The notes under the pieces are model-generated. The model worked only from the letters and a program-made list of their open reading frames with translations. It had not been told where the DNA came from and ran no database searches. This document shows, in pieces, positions 19,517 to 30,488 of a DNA stretch of 38,958 bases; position 1 is the stretch's first letter, and each line of letters starts with the position of its first letter. Both the position numbers and the translations under genes were made by a program. Origin of the DNA: Acrasis kona (taxonomy: Eukaryota > Heterolobosea > Eutetramitea > Acrasida > Acrasidae); assembly GCA_026419775.2 (NCBI GenBank), contig JAOPGA020001684.1:1-38958 (forward strand), written 5' to 3'.

Positions 19517-21567
19517 TTCTTCTTTGATGGAGTCGCCTTCTTAATTTCTTTTGCGTCTTTTGTCTTCTTTGTTGAACTAGGACGAGACTTCCCTTGAGCG
19601 GTGGCTGATTTTGCCTCTGGTATTTCCCCTTGCTGAACAGGTAGTTTACCCAAAAATTTTTCTTCATACTGCTGCCATACATCCCTGAAGGCTTGAACTG
19701 GACTCGAGTGAGGCCCATTTACAATACAATAAGGTTGATTGTGCGCTGCAATAGCTAATTCAAATAAGGATGGTATTTGGTCGGGAGATCTCACACCAGA
19801 TTTGTTTGCTGGCTTCGCCTCTTTCTTTGGGGTGGCAGATGGCTTCTTGTCCTTATTAGCCGTACCTGAGCGAAGTTCTTCATCCTCTTTAGATTTTTTA
19901 TAATCTGTTTGCAGCTGCACGAATGCTACAATTAAACAATGAGCAAAAACTTCGCGTATAAGTTGTTCATCGGAGCTATTTTGAATTTCTGACCCGTCTT
20001 TTGTACTTGATTCGTCGAAGCTGATCGTTCTTGTTCCCTCTGCGATCTGTTCCACACTAGTCGGTGCCTCTAATACGAAGGGATAAAAGGCCTGATTGCA
20101 AATCTTTTTTAGTAAATTACCGCTCTTCCACATTCCCATAAACATTTTTAAACACGCACTCATGTCGTGCTCGTAGTTGTAATAATATCCAACCAGGAAT
20201 TTATAAATTGTTTCCACTCCTGGCAGCATGTCATCTGGGAATTCATTAATTATGTTTTCCGCGTCTTCTTTAGCATCTCTTATATGGTTTTTTAGTTGAT
20301 AACATGTGCATCTCAAACTTAACGCTTCTGCATGTATGTGGTCATCTGCCTGATCCTTGTTGTTTGGATTTGTTGATATTTCAATACAGGTTGACAAATC
20401 CATTATTGAGTCATCGATCTGTCCCATTTCGTAGTAAACCTTACTTCTGGTAAGGTGAACATGTTGACATCCTTTTACATCAAATTTGGTCTGAGATCCG
20501 CTGTAACCTTGAGCATCGCAAATCTCTATGCATTTTGACGTTAGCTCTAATGCAGCCTCTAGGTCACCATTTTCGTACTGAAGTAGTCCACATGAGAGAT
20601 AATATTCTGGTCTGATTGGGTCAATCTTGATCAACGACTCGTAAATTAAAATAGCGCCCATAATATCGTTCTTCTCTATGCATTCGATAGCATTGTCTTC
20701 GTAGGGTTTAGTAAAATTTGGATCCATTTCTAAAATCTTAGCGAAATCGTTTTTGGCTTCTTGGAGATGACCAAGTTTTGTATTAACATCGCCCCTTAGA
20801 AAGTAGATATATGGATCAGACTCTGGAGAAATTTGAATGGCATGAGTAAAGTTTTCAAGCGCACTCTCATAATCACCCATTGTCGCATTACACTTCCCAA
20901 GACTCAGCATAATCTCTTGCGAAGGCTTTTCCAGCTTTAAATATTTCATCATCTCCAACCTTCCTCTCTCATATTCTTGCATTTGCACGTAACAATCACC
21001 TCTTATGTAGTAGCACATTGAATTGAATGGGTCTAGCTCCAGATTCTTGCTAATCATTTCTATGGCTTCCTCAAAAACTCCTTGTTTCCACAACATTTCC
21101 CCACAGATTTGATAAGCCTCTGGGGATTCACCCTTGTCCGATAGGTATTGTGTAATGAGTGTAAGGCCCTCATCAAACAAATCATCTTGTAAACACTCTC
21201 TCGATCTATCTAATCTCTGTCTCTGAAGCAAAGCTCTATTATTTTAAAGTAAGTATCAATTGAATGCTATGGTTACAATTCCTCTTGATTTGGAACGAAC
21301 ACTCTACTCTTATTCTTCACTGACTCCTTATACTGCTGTACTAGATCCTATAATAGTTATCAACTGCACAATAATCTGTTTGCATACTCTTGAAAGTTGT
21401 GTGCTAAATGGCTTGTACTTTTTCTTCTTTGAGTCTGAGTTTCTGATTAAAATAGATGTACTCCCAAATTGCGCGGTTTTTTTCGGTGCTCTGGTGCTGT
21501 ATGAAAGACTTGCTATTGATGGACCTGTCTGATTTAGTCTAGTGTCGCTACCGATGTCAGAAGGCAT
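19513..21567 (-). CDS. Tetratricopeptide-repeat protein
   Basis: Three exons (21567-21388, 21347-21277, 21235-19513) with 40- and 41-nt introns give 657 residues. The start at 21567 is supported because the two short 5' exons join in frame to the long one (NQEEL-ALLQRQRLDRS). Residues ~1-60 are Ser/Thr/Lys-rich and probably disordered. From about residue 85 to 370 there are seven or more TPR units with the usual W/L-G-Y-A-F-A-P pattern, for example EAYQICGEMLWKQGVFEEAI and DPYIYFLRGDVNTKLGHLQ. A helical region follows, then a Lys/Pro/Ala-rich tail (KKTKDAKEIKKATPSKKK). TPR proteins are protein-interaction scaffolds; a cilium or chaperone role cannot be decided. The stop codon abuts that of the S9 peptidase. 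Confidence 0.8.
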
Positions 21568-21660
21568 ATTGCCGCACTTTTATTTACAATCATAAACAAA
21601 TATCAATACAACACCGATGAGGTTTAAAAGTACATCCTTGATAGGTTTATTAACTCATAA

Positions 21661-22239
21661 TTAATTATATGCTGCTAGCTCTTTAGATAGAGTCTCGGTT
21701 TGCGTCTTGATAATACCAACCAAATTATTTGCAAACTCTGATTTTTTGACCCTCTCTTCTGAATTTGAAGGTGTCAGTGCCTTCAACTTTGCTGCTAGCA
21801 AGCTGGCTGCCTCAGCCTTATCCTGAGTGACCTTGATTTGAGCAATAACATCCAAGTAATCTCTCTTCACTGAATCTTCTATTTTGTCCAATACTTGGTC
21901 TAACGCATTTCTATCGTTAACATCCGAAAATTTATTTCCTTGTGTTTCCAGGTTCTTGATTAACTCTTGTCTGCTTTCGAACGTCTCCAAACTATCCTTC
22001 AACTCCTCCAATTTTCTATTGATTTCGTCCGAAGCATCTTTTGCTTGTTGCTGACTCTTTTGGGCTGCAAGAACATCATTTTTATCCACCAATACCAACC
22101 AATCTATAAGTTCCTTAGCCCTATCATAGTTGCTCTGTCCAGGAGCGATGCTTGGCACCTTTGGTAGTGTTGACTGGCCATAGATGGAACCCACGAGTGC
22201 CACGACTAGGAACACAACAACCAAGATTGTGACACGCAT
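21661..22239 (-). CDS. Secreted alpha-helical protein, unknown function
   Basis: 192 residues from ATG 22239, chosen because the sequence then opens with a textbook signal peptide (MRVTILVVVFLVVALVGSIYG). The frame extends upstream to another ATG at 22326, but that would bury the signal sequence. The mature part has no cysteines and is almost wholly charged amphipathic helix (DEINRKLEELKDSLETFE, KIEDSVKRDYLDVIAQI), interrupted by a short SNSE turn. No domain is recognised. It could be an extracellular helical bundle. Confidence 0.7.
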   Translation of the reverse strand: MRVTILVVVFLVVALVGSIYGQSTLPKVPSIAPGQSNYDRAKELIDWLVLVDKNDVLAAQKSQQQAKDASDEINRKLEELKDSLETFESRQELIKNLETQGNKFSDVNDRNALDQVLDKIEDSVKRDYLDVIAQIKVTQDKAEAASLLAAKLKALTPSNSEERVKKSEFANNLVGIIKTQTETLSKELAAYN

Positions 22240-22397
22240 GAATAAATTATTTTGTACTATTGTGTAACACTTACGGTCAACTACAAATATTGTGTGTATT
22301 AATAAAAGATTATTGTACTGCTGCACCCATCACTTGCAGTCAAAAAGTAAAGTCACATTACTACTAGACGAGGAACAAATTGCATATAAAACAACAT

Positions 22398-25311
22398 TTA
22401 TTTCTTTTGTTGTGCTACAGTTTGATTAAACGCTCTCCTCTTCAACTCTGCAATTTGTTGAGGATCATTAAGGTTAATTCCATCCAATAAAGTTTTGCTT
22501 TTTTGGTTCCTTCCCGAAGATTGTATTTGGTTCGAACTCTTTGTTTGCTTGCTTGGAGTCAAAGCCTTTCTTGCAGGAGATGTGTTTCTACTATTGTTGG
22601 CACTACTATTACTGCTCGTACTGTTGAAACTGCTGTTGACAGATCCATGTTGTTTCCGTACGTCCATAGGACCTGGTGGTGGAGTTCCAGACCTTCTATC
22701 ATTAGCAGATGAATTGACTGGTGGTTTCCTAGCCGGTTGTACTGGCCTCTAATGAATGTGAAATGAAAAACAAAGGCATGTGCTTACCATCGGCTTTAGT
22801 TGATTTTTCGATGCTGCCGCATGAAGGATGCTTGTATAACGCGTTTCTTTTTGCGGAGGTAATACTTCTGCTCTCCTCAACGATGGACTCAAATGTCTTG
22901 TCGGAGTGCTCTGAGACCTACTTGGCGAGATGTGTTTTGATTCCAGCGTTGGAACATGTTGTATGGGTTGTTGTTGCTGTTGTTGTTGTTGTTGCTGTAC
23001 AGGATAAAGTTGAGTTGTTGTTTGTGGTAGACGTCTTGGAGAGTTTAATGCTGCTGGTGATTGAGATCTATTCGACGGTCTCGAAAATTGAGGCGAACTC
23101 GCTTGTCTGGCGGCTACTCTTACAGGCTACAAATCATGAATAAAAAACAAGAAAAGAAAGTGCTTACCGAATCGGATTGTCGGGTGGGTTCTTCTTGCTT
23201 TTCATAATGTTGGTCAACCATGTCATCATCCATCACAATCGTGTCAACAAGCATGAAGGGAGCATAAAGTCGAAGCATGTAATCCTTCAACGAACAATTC
23301 TCTGATTTAACTAACAATGGTAAGAAAATGTACATTCGAAACTTACCGATAGGATGTCCGTTAACAAGTTTAACCTCAAGTCTTTTGTCTACAAGATATT
23401 CACCCTCTGAAAGTCTCTCCACGTCCATATGTACGGGACATCTGATCGACTTTAATACATTACTTACAGCAACATCTATCGGGTCACCATGATCTAGTGG
23501 AACGTACAATTGAGTCATTGATAATTCCTGCTCAAACTCTTGTATCACATTTTCAGCTGCTTTTTGATTCTACAACAATGAATGTTTATGTTGGATGTGA
23601 ACTTACAGAAATGTCTTGATCGGAGATGATGCGGTCCGTTCCCGCTCCATTCGTGTTGCTTATCGAAGCGAATGGTAAAAGTTCCTTATCTAGAGCTTCG
23701 ACGACTAATTTCTTTAGGCGAAGCAATTCTTCATCTAGAATGACTTTTCTGTTTGTCATTTCCTTCTTCATTTGGTCCAGGAATGTACGTAAAAGTCTAT
23801 TTTCATTCTTTCTGTCAATTGTTAAAAATGTGCATGATCAATGACACGTACATGAGTGAATCTAAAACGCTGGATTGTAATAAAAGTTCATTGTTGATGG
23901 TTCGCTCCCTTTCTGCTTTTAATGAGTCGATGGTCTGCTGTAACGACGACACGTGCTTGCCCAACGAGACAGCAATTGCATTGGCCTTTTGTCTAGAATG
24001 TGTTAATTGATGCATGTTAGAATGATTACTCTTGTGAACGAGCGCTTAAAAGCTCCTGTTCTACAGGTTTGAATTTTTTTTCCATTTCAATCATCTTGAT
24101 GGTAAATACAAACATCAATTGTCGACACTTACTAATCTTTCTAATTGGTCCTTATCTTCTTTATCTCTCTTGTATGATTTGTCCTTCATTTCAATCTCTC
24201 TTTTTACTCTAGATAATTCTGCACTTGCTTCGTTGATCTCTTTAATGTAATCATCCAACTCTGCATCCTTCTTTTTAATGGCATCAGTGAATTTCTTCTT
24301 TTCAAAACTCCAATCACTGTTTCGCGAAACATCAACTTCCCTCTAAAACTTTTAACCCTTCATTGTATGTGTGGTCAACTTACTTCGTGTACTAGATTTG
24401 TAATAGAAGATGTTTGGTCTCGTCCACCATCAGTAATGCTTTCGTAATCACTTTCGCTCTCATCAAAGTGATAGTCAACGGAAGTTTGTGATGGATGGTA
24501 ATGGTACGGAGAAGTTTTTGGAGTCGTCAACTCTTCAATCTCATCTAAAAGTCTCATGGCCTCAATTTTTCTTTGGTGTGTCTTGTTTTAATTTTGAATC
24601 ATCCTTGACGTATAAATATTCTTCAAGCAAGTTCAAGTATTCGGTGTCTTGAACCTCATCTTTTGGATCCAAGGGTGGTGTTAAGGATGTTCTGTTTGAT
24701 AGTCGAGATAATTCTCTATCACTATCATCGTAGTTTTCATAGTCGGTCTCTTGTTGGGCTCTGGATGAAGCATCGTAGTCCTGAAGTGAATTTGATTCAG
24801 ATTTGTACTCTGAAGAGGTATAACCTCCTTCGTCTATGTGATCCTCTTCGTCAGTGTCACTTTCGGATCCTAGTTGTTGGTTCAAGCGATCTCTCTGGTA
24901 ATTCACTACATGCTCTTCAGAGTGTGTCCTTTCTTGAATCTATTGGTGTTATAAATTCAATTTGCGTTAGTTTTACGTATGCAACGGGAACTTTTACTCC
25001 AACTTGTTCAAACTCTTGTACTTCACTGCGGGTCAGCCTTCTGACGCCGTCCATACACTCTATATACATGCCCCTTAAACTGCTTAATTTATCCAAGAAT
25101 ACTTTGCTCTGCTCATATGCAATCTCCAGCTCTTTTTTTAACTCTGGAACGCTAAACTAGTGAGCCATTAGAATAATTTACATCAAATTTAGATTTATAC
25201 TTCAGCGTTCTTTCCTCCATCACGCTTCAAATTATTTTCCAAGCTCTGTATGTTCGATGATATGCTCTTCTTTATACCATCAATGCGCTGAATATTATCG
25301 TCCTGTGACAT
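22398..25311 (-). CDS. Coiled-coil protein with GAR-like domain and polyglutamine tract
   Basis: Eleven exons: 25311-25201, 25156-24977, 24939-24384, 24342-24133, 24094-24030, 23992-23852, 23811-23607, 23569-23347, 23310-23168, 23126-22788 and 22748-22398. The ten introns are 36-44 nt and the product is about 840 residues. Exon 3 is one base too long for the frame: either an extra base in the T run 24566-24570 or an atypical 49-nt intron (24609-24561, GTCAAG donor). The protein has an N-terminal coiled coil, a very acidic Ser/Asp/Glu segment, then long coiled coil. A globular part near residues 515-600 (EGEYLVDKRLEVKLVNGHPI, SLKDYMLRLY) weakly resembles microtubule-binding GAR domains. The tail is basic and Ser/Pro-rich with ten glutamines at 22997-22968. 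A cytoskeletal or basal-body role is plausible but unproven. Confidence 0.75.
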
Positions 25312-25418
25312 CGGTGATGGTTTAACGAAATAAAACAAACCGCCCAAATACGGGTCAACTATTTTTCGGTCGAACAAAGTGAATGAACATTTGATTATAA
25401 AACATTTTACAAAGTTGT

Positions 25419-25877
25419 TTAATTGAATGACTTCTTTGGCATTAGTGAGGCGACAAAAGTAGCATAGTTAATGTTTCCATTGTCGTCAACTTCGGCATCT
25501 CTGAGTAGATCATCGACTTCGTCGTTGGATAATTTCTCTCCCAAAGTGGTCAAAACGTGACGTAACTCTTGAACTGGTACAAATCCGGTGTTATCCTTAT
25601 CAAAGATGCGGAAGCAGTCCTTAACTTCTTCGATATCATCAGCCTTGCACTTGTTGTTCTCCATAACCTTAACGAAGGTCTTGAAGTCTACCAATCCTCC
25701 ACCACTGGCGTCAGCTTGTTCTTCAAAGGTTTTTACCTCCGCGTTTGTTGGGTTGCGGCCGCAAGCGCGCATCACGGTGCCCAATTCTTCAATCTTGATC
25801 TTACCATCACCATCACGGTCGTATAGGTTGAAGGCCTCTTGGATTTCGTCGAGTTGGTCTGTGCTCAACTTGGGCAT
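25419..25877 (-). CDS. Myosin essential light chain (EF-hand protein)
   Basis: A 152-residue, four-EF-hand protein. The words GRNPTNAEV after EF1 and ELRHVLTTLGEKLSNDEV in the third hand are hallmarks of myosin essential light chains rather than calmodulin. EF1 has a good loop (DRDGDGKIKIEE) and EF3 is acceptable (DKDNTGFVPVQE). EF2 (DASGGGLVDFKT) and EF4 (DVDDNGNINYAT) lack the bidentate Glu at position 12, as usual in light chains. It should clamp an IQ motif in a myosin lever arm and serve actomyosin motility. No intron lies in the coding region; a cryptic intron in the 5' leader is possible. Calmodulin-like protein is the alternative. Confidence 0.8.
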   Translation of the reverse strand: MPKLSTDQLDEIQEAFNLYDRDGDGKIKIEELGTVMRACGRNPTNAEVKTFEEQADASGGGLVDFKTFVKVMENNKCKADDIEEVKDCFRIFDKDNTGFVPVQELRHVLTTLGEKLSNDEVDDLLRDAEVDDNGNINYATFVASLMPKKSFN

Positions 25878-26072
25878 GTTGTTTGTATGGTTTGCTAAGA
25901 AATTAAAAATTTAGTTGACGTCACGTCAATGTGCAACAACGAATAAGATCGATTGGCTCGTCCATCAACTTTATACTGATGTGAATGTGATGTGTGACAT
26001 TTTAAATTTGTAATTAAGCGGGTGTTTTTACAATTCCAAAAACGAATTGGCTACGGTTAGATTCAAAAAAAA

Positions 26073-26432
26073 ATGGCCAGTACCGCTAAAGGATCATTCG
26101 AAGAAGACAGCGTTCGATCACCTACATCACCTACATCTCCAACAACCGAAAACTTGGATTCAACCCAACCTAGACAATATTTCGTCACAGGGACAAGCAC
26201 TGGCTTGAAGGGAAAAGCTCACCCCTTATATCAAACCTCAAATTCAAAATATGGAGCACAGACTGTAGAGTCCATTCATAAGCCTCACAAATATTACGGA
26301 CAGAGTGGCAACTTTACGAAAGAATTTGTCGGAGGAATGTACAGAGACCATAGTCTAAATTGTAACAAAACAAGAAACATCGTACTACCTGACCCTACTT
26401 TCACTACAAATGAACACTTCACTAACGAATAA
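26073..26432 (+). CDS. PIERCE1/2-type ciliary microtubule inner protein
   Basis: 119 residues, intronless. Residues 1-35 are disordered with repeated SPTSPTSP units. The conserved block follows: HPLYQTSNSKYGA, a KPHKYYGQSGNFTKEF segment, then GGMYRDHSLNCNKTR. This order (HPxYxTSxxxYG, then FxGxSxxFxxxxxxxGMYRxxxLN) matches the PIERCE (UPF0691, C9orf116) family, which lines the lumen of axonemal doublet microtubules and helps tether outer dynein arms. Presence implies an organism that builds motile flagella. The gene is divergent from the myosin light chain (195 bp apart), with a GATTGG box between them near 25954. It converges on the coiled-coil gene, 15 bp between stops. The stop sits in AATAAA. 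Confidence 0.8.
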   Translation: MASTAKGSFEEDSVRSPTSPTSPTTENLDSTQPRQYFVTGTSTGLKGKAHPLYQTSNSKYGAQTVESIHKPHKYYGQSGNFTKEFVGGMYRDHSLNCNKTRNIVLPDPTFTTNEHFTNE

Positions 26433-26447
26433 ATAATTAAATCGTTT

Positions 26448-27324
26448 TTATTCTTCAATCTGCATTTGATCATCAAAGAAATCATTTCCTAATGGATTGT
26501 TACACTCACTACAAGTCAACTTTCTCAACTCAACGTTCTTTGTTTTTGCTTCTTCTTCTATTTCTTGATAACTGTCATATAGGCTGTGGTATTCTTCAAT
26601 AGGTTTGACTAGAAGCGACAGTTCTTTGTACTTGTCCTGCAAATCCTCAGTCACATCCTCGTCAAATTCAACTTCATCTAATTTTTCTCTTCTCTGCTCC
26701 AAATCTATTTTCAAAGCGTCGTTGCTCCTCTTTAACTGTTCCAATTGGTTTTTTAGTTCTAATGTCCTTGGATTACTTTTGACTTGATTGGCAGGATTAG
26801 CTTTGTTCAACTTGGAAACTTGACTTTGTAGTTCTTTTGTTCTGTGTAAACATGTGGTGGCACTTAATGATTCGCTTGCGGTCACCCACTTGTCGTTGAT
26901 GTCGTCTACTTGTTTTGTGAACAGATGTAAAGTGGTCTTGTACTTTTCTTCTGCAATCTTTGTTTTTCTGTTTGCGTTTTCTTTGATCTAAAACATACTG
27001 GATAAGTTTCATAACAAACGATTGATGTACCTTAGTGATGGAGTCCAACTCTTTTTCGATCTTTTCAACTTCCTTGCTTTGGCTTTGGATCTGTGCTTTG
27101 TTCTTGTCTATCATTAACCTAGTTTCATTGATTACGTCGTCGTTGATCTTGTTCTTCTTCTGAACTAATGGTCATCGACAGTGAGTGAGTGTTCAACTAG
27201 ACGTACTGTTTGAAATCGTTTCTTCGAGCTTTTTATTGGATTCCTTTTGTTTACATAATAGATCTTCAGATCTCTTAATGTTGTCCTCTAACTTCTTTAT
27301 CCAAACGACAATGTCATTGTTCAT
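26448..27324 (-). CDS. Coiled-coil protein with C-terminal CxxC
   Basis: Exons 27324-27207, 27164-27031 and 26987-26448 with 42- and 43-nt introns give 263 residues, in frame throughout. Nearly the whole chain is charged heptad-like helix (WIKKLEDNIKRSEDLL, NQLEQLKRSNDALKIDLEQ), with a break at KANPANQVKSNPR. The C-terminus carries TCSECNNPLGNDFFDD, a single CxxC followed by acidic residues, which might be half of a metal site completed by dimerisation. I do not recognise the family. Placement tail-to-tail with the PIERCE gene is suggestive but not evidence of a flagellar role. Confidence 0.7.
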
Positions 27325-27520
27325 TTTCTTTTGCTATTATTACAAAAATTTCTTACAACACACAGCCACAGAGACATAAATATGCGACGAAGGACAAGAT
27401 AAACAGTTTCACACAATAAACAAGTCTTATCATAAACAAGAGTCTTTAGATAACAGTGGTTTAATCATTCAAATATTACACAAAATGAAGTCAAAGAAAA
27501 ATTTTTGTAGTAATATTGAT

Positions 27521-28843
27521 TTACTTGGACTCAGCCTTTCTCTTTGGTGCTTGCTTGGTGGCTTCTGGAGCAGCAGTCTTTGACAAACGTGCCTTGGCCA
27601 AATCCTTCTTTCTCTTCTTCTCAACATCCTTCTTGAGTGGGCCCAAGAACTTTCTCTTTTCTCTGTGGGTTTGGAAACGACCGCGTCCCAACTTGGATGA
27701 GGTATCAATGAACTTCAAGATGGTCTCTTCCTTGGCAGCACGGCTGGTTTGTTCTTGTAGACTCTTTCTCAAGGTGATGACTCTGCATTGAGGTCCGGGA
27801 ACGTGTCCCTTCAACAACAAGAAATCTTCACGAACAGTTCCGTAGTTGGGGAAACCTCCCATGGGGTTAATGTTCTTCTCAGTCAAATCGAAGTCGGTCA
27901 TGGCTCCCTTTTGTCCTTCTTCGGTTCTCAAGTTCTTTCCAACACGGTAGATCTTCTTGTTGATGCAAGTACGCTTGTGGAAACCCTTTTGACCAGCACG
28001 TGCAACGCTGAAGGCGACACGGGCAGGATGCCATGCTCCGATACAGGCGACCTTTCTTAGACCCTTGTGAGTCTTTCTTGGTAGACGAGTGACACCCCAT
28101 CTGGAGACGACACCCTTGAAACCCTTACCGGTGGTGACGGCAATGCAGTCGACCATCTCGTCCTTGGTGAAGACATCAGCGACTGGGACGAACTTCTCTA
28201 GTAAGTTGTAGGCATACTTGACCTTTTGTGCGACGGAACCACCATTGATTTGGATTTCCATCATGTGTGCCTTCTTTTGGCCTAGACGGACCTTTTGGAT
28301 TTGAGTGTGTGCGATGACACGGATGACTTGGCATTGAGTGCTCAACTTTTGTAAAGCCAACTTGCGTTCTTCCTTGCCCTTTGCCTTGTGGTAGTCCTTG
28401 GCGTGCTTGGTGAATGCCTTTTTCTTGGACTTGTACCAGTTCTTGTAGAAGATACGGCGGCATGAAGCGCTCAAGTGTTGTGCCCATACAGTGGTCAAAG
28501 TACGTAGACCGAATGGAGTTGCGACGTATCCAACAATACCAACAACGACCATTGGTGGGGTTTCGATGATGGTTACTGGTTCGACGACTTCCTTCTTGTT
28601 TAATTTGCTTCCAGAGCGGTTAACCTCACGAACAACGTGGGTCATACCGGCCTTGTAACCTAAGAAAGCGGTGAAGTGTGGCTTCTTGGTCTTGTCATCC
28701 TTGGGGAAGGCCCTGACCTTTCCTCTAACTCTGTGACATCTCTTGCGGGGTAAGAAACCCTAAAGAATAGTAAATATTGTGATCATTGTATGGATACTTA
28801 CCAAGTTACCGTGACGTGGTGCCTCAAATTTACGATGGGACAT
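27521..28843 (-). CDS. RPL3: 60S ribosomal protein L3 (uL3)
   Basis: Exons 28843-28802 and 28759-27521, with a 42-nt intron after codon 14, give 426 residues. The start is [14 protein letters not shown], standard for eukaryotic L3. Signature regions are [12 protein letters not shown], the long WAQHLS to AKDYHK helix, and the W-finger/His loop [21 protein letters not shown] near the peptidyl-transferase centre. Typical length is 387-403 residues; the extra ~20 here are a C-terminal Ala/Lys-rich extension ([14 protein letters not shown]). Codon use is strongly biased to C- and G-ending codons, matching high expression and contrasting with neighbouring AT-rich genes. An early intron after a short first coding exon is common in ribosomal protein genes. 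Confidence 0.97.
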
Positions 28844-29196
28844 TTTATGCTATACTAGGTTTGGCACGTATAGTTTTCTGTGAATAATCGAGAGAAAAAT
28901 ATTCTTTTTCACACGCAAGTTAACCACCAAAAAATTGGGTCGATTACAAAATTACTTTCACAAATACTTTGAAGCTTCAAACAAATATGGAGCAATACGT
29001 TGCATCAATCAATTACCTGCAACGATGAGAAGATTGAATACTTTTAAACTAGATACGTTTAATCGCGCAATATATAAACCAACACGTATTTCAAATTGTT
29101 TAAACATGTTGCTATAATTATTTAGAGCGAAGCACAACAATTGTCAGGAGCATATCAAAAAAATACAACTTAAAAAGGACTTGCGGGAAAAGACTT
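28844..29196. other. Intergenic region between L3 promoter and thaumatin gene end
   Basis: 353 bp holding the L3 promoter and the 3' end of the thaumatin-like gene. A 60-codon plus-strand frame (28935-29117) lacks an initial ATG and family resemblance, and I regard it as chance. No RNA gene was recognised. Confidence 0.4.
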
Positions 29197-30307
29197 TTAA
29201 TTGCAAAAGAAGATGGTGTAGTCAGCATCTCTACATTGATAAGTGCTCTGGAAGTCATCAAATTGCCAACTATAAGCATCTTGGCAACCAACCTTGAAGA
29301 TGGAAGCATAATTGACGTCTTGATTAATCTCACGGAATTTCTTCATTAATTCTGGATTTTGGTTGACTCTACGAACAAAGTCAGGGTTAGGTTTTGGCCA
29401 ATCCTCGTGGTAGCATCTACCTCCCCAATTAGGATGTGACCCCTTGATGTATGGTGAGCAGCAAAAGTTGGAGTTTGGATCAACCTCACAACCTCCATGA
29501 CCATCTCCACAAGCACAGCAAACAAGATCTTTGAGAGGTTTGCCTCCTTTCGTTCTTATGCTACCATCTGGATTTCTCGTCTCTCTGGTAGTACCTGAGT
29601 AAATGTTCCTCAAAATTGCACTCTTTGACCTCATTTCAGCATCATTGATGGCAGAGCATATAGAGCTACATCCCAAGTAATTACCACTTTTACTAAACTT
29701 CTGGAGTTCTTCAGGACAGAGCTTTCTGTCGTGTGGTGGACATCCAGGTCTTCCACACGAGAATTTTGGTGGTGTAACGGGAGGTGGACGAGAGTAGGGT
29801 TTGACTTCAACTCTCATCGAACCAATACTACCATCAACTCTGGACAGGTCGTAGTAGTCATTGGAGCCACCAGATCCTGTCGTGATTTCGAAAATATCAA
29901 ACGGAGGTCTAAATTAAATGGTTAATTTGAAGCATTTTTGTTTGAACATACTTTCCTCCTACATTTCCGCACCTTGTTCCATCTTCTCCTCTTGCATATC
30001 TGTCATGACCTAATGGGCAATCTCCGACTTCGCAAACTATGCATGCACGTTTGATGCTCAAGTCACTTGGACAGGGTGAGATGAATTTGCAACCTGAACG
30101 TGCCCATATACGCGTGGCGACAAGTTTGTCGAATGGTATTCTTGCTTCTCCCTTTGGCTGTAATTTCCATGAATCTTGGGGCAATTGAGTGGCATTGTAC
30201 ATGACAGGCCAGATCTCATAGGGGCAATTGTTTACCAACCTGATATCACGGCAATCGCTGAGTAGAAACAGCAGACCTAATACTACACAACAATAGATCA
30301 ATTTCAT
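29197..30307 (-). CDS. Thaumatin-like protein (PR-5 fold), secreted
   Basis: Exons 30307-29952 and 29908-29197 (43-nt intron) give 355 residues. ATG 30307 is chosen because it starts a signal peptide (MKLIYCCVVLGLLFLLSDC). Thaumatin features follow in order: RLVNNCPYEIWPVMYN, ATRIWARSGCKF, a GDCP segment, GTRCGN, PPFDIFEITT, the hallmark NDYYDLSRVDGS, a Cys-rich middle (CGRPGCPPHDRKLC; CCACGDGHGGC), then GCQDAYSWQFDD and DYTIFFC. The acidic-cleft residues (Arg in RIWARSG, Glu in EITT, the Asp residues in DYYDLSRVDG and QFDD) appear retained. Such proteins bind or hydrolyse beta-glucans or permeabilise fungal membranes. At 355 residues it is longer than the usual ~225, because of insertions in the Cys-rich region. 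Defence, digestion or wall remodelling are all possible. Confidence 0.85.
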
Positions 30308-30488
30308 TTTTTTTACTCTCCGTATCATTCCAATCCGGCTTTCAATGACTGATGACAGAATCAATTTTACAACCGGAGAGGTATTGGAGTTAAACTGAAT
30401 CTTTCAACGTTCGTGAACTTAAAAGATTGGACAATTACACCGACACAACAAATCATTTTCAGAACTAAAACATATTTTTAAAACACAA

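Noticed and set aside
21661-22326. Start at ATG 22326 for the secreted helical protein
   Set aside because: It would place 29 unlikely residues before a textbook signal peptide beginning at ATG 22239.
25419-25877. Calmodulin
   Set aside because: NPTNAEV and ELRHVLTTLGEKL, and missing calcium ligands in EF2 and EF4, fit a myosin essential light chain better.
28935-29117. 60-codon plus-strand frame between L3 and the thaumatin gene
   Set aside because: No initial ATG (the first is 30 codons from the end), AT-rich, no family features.
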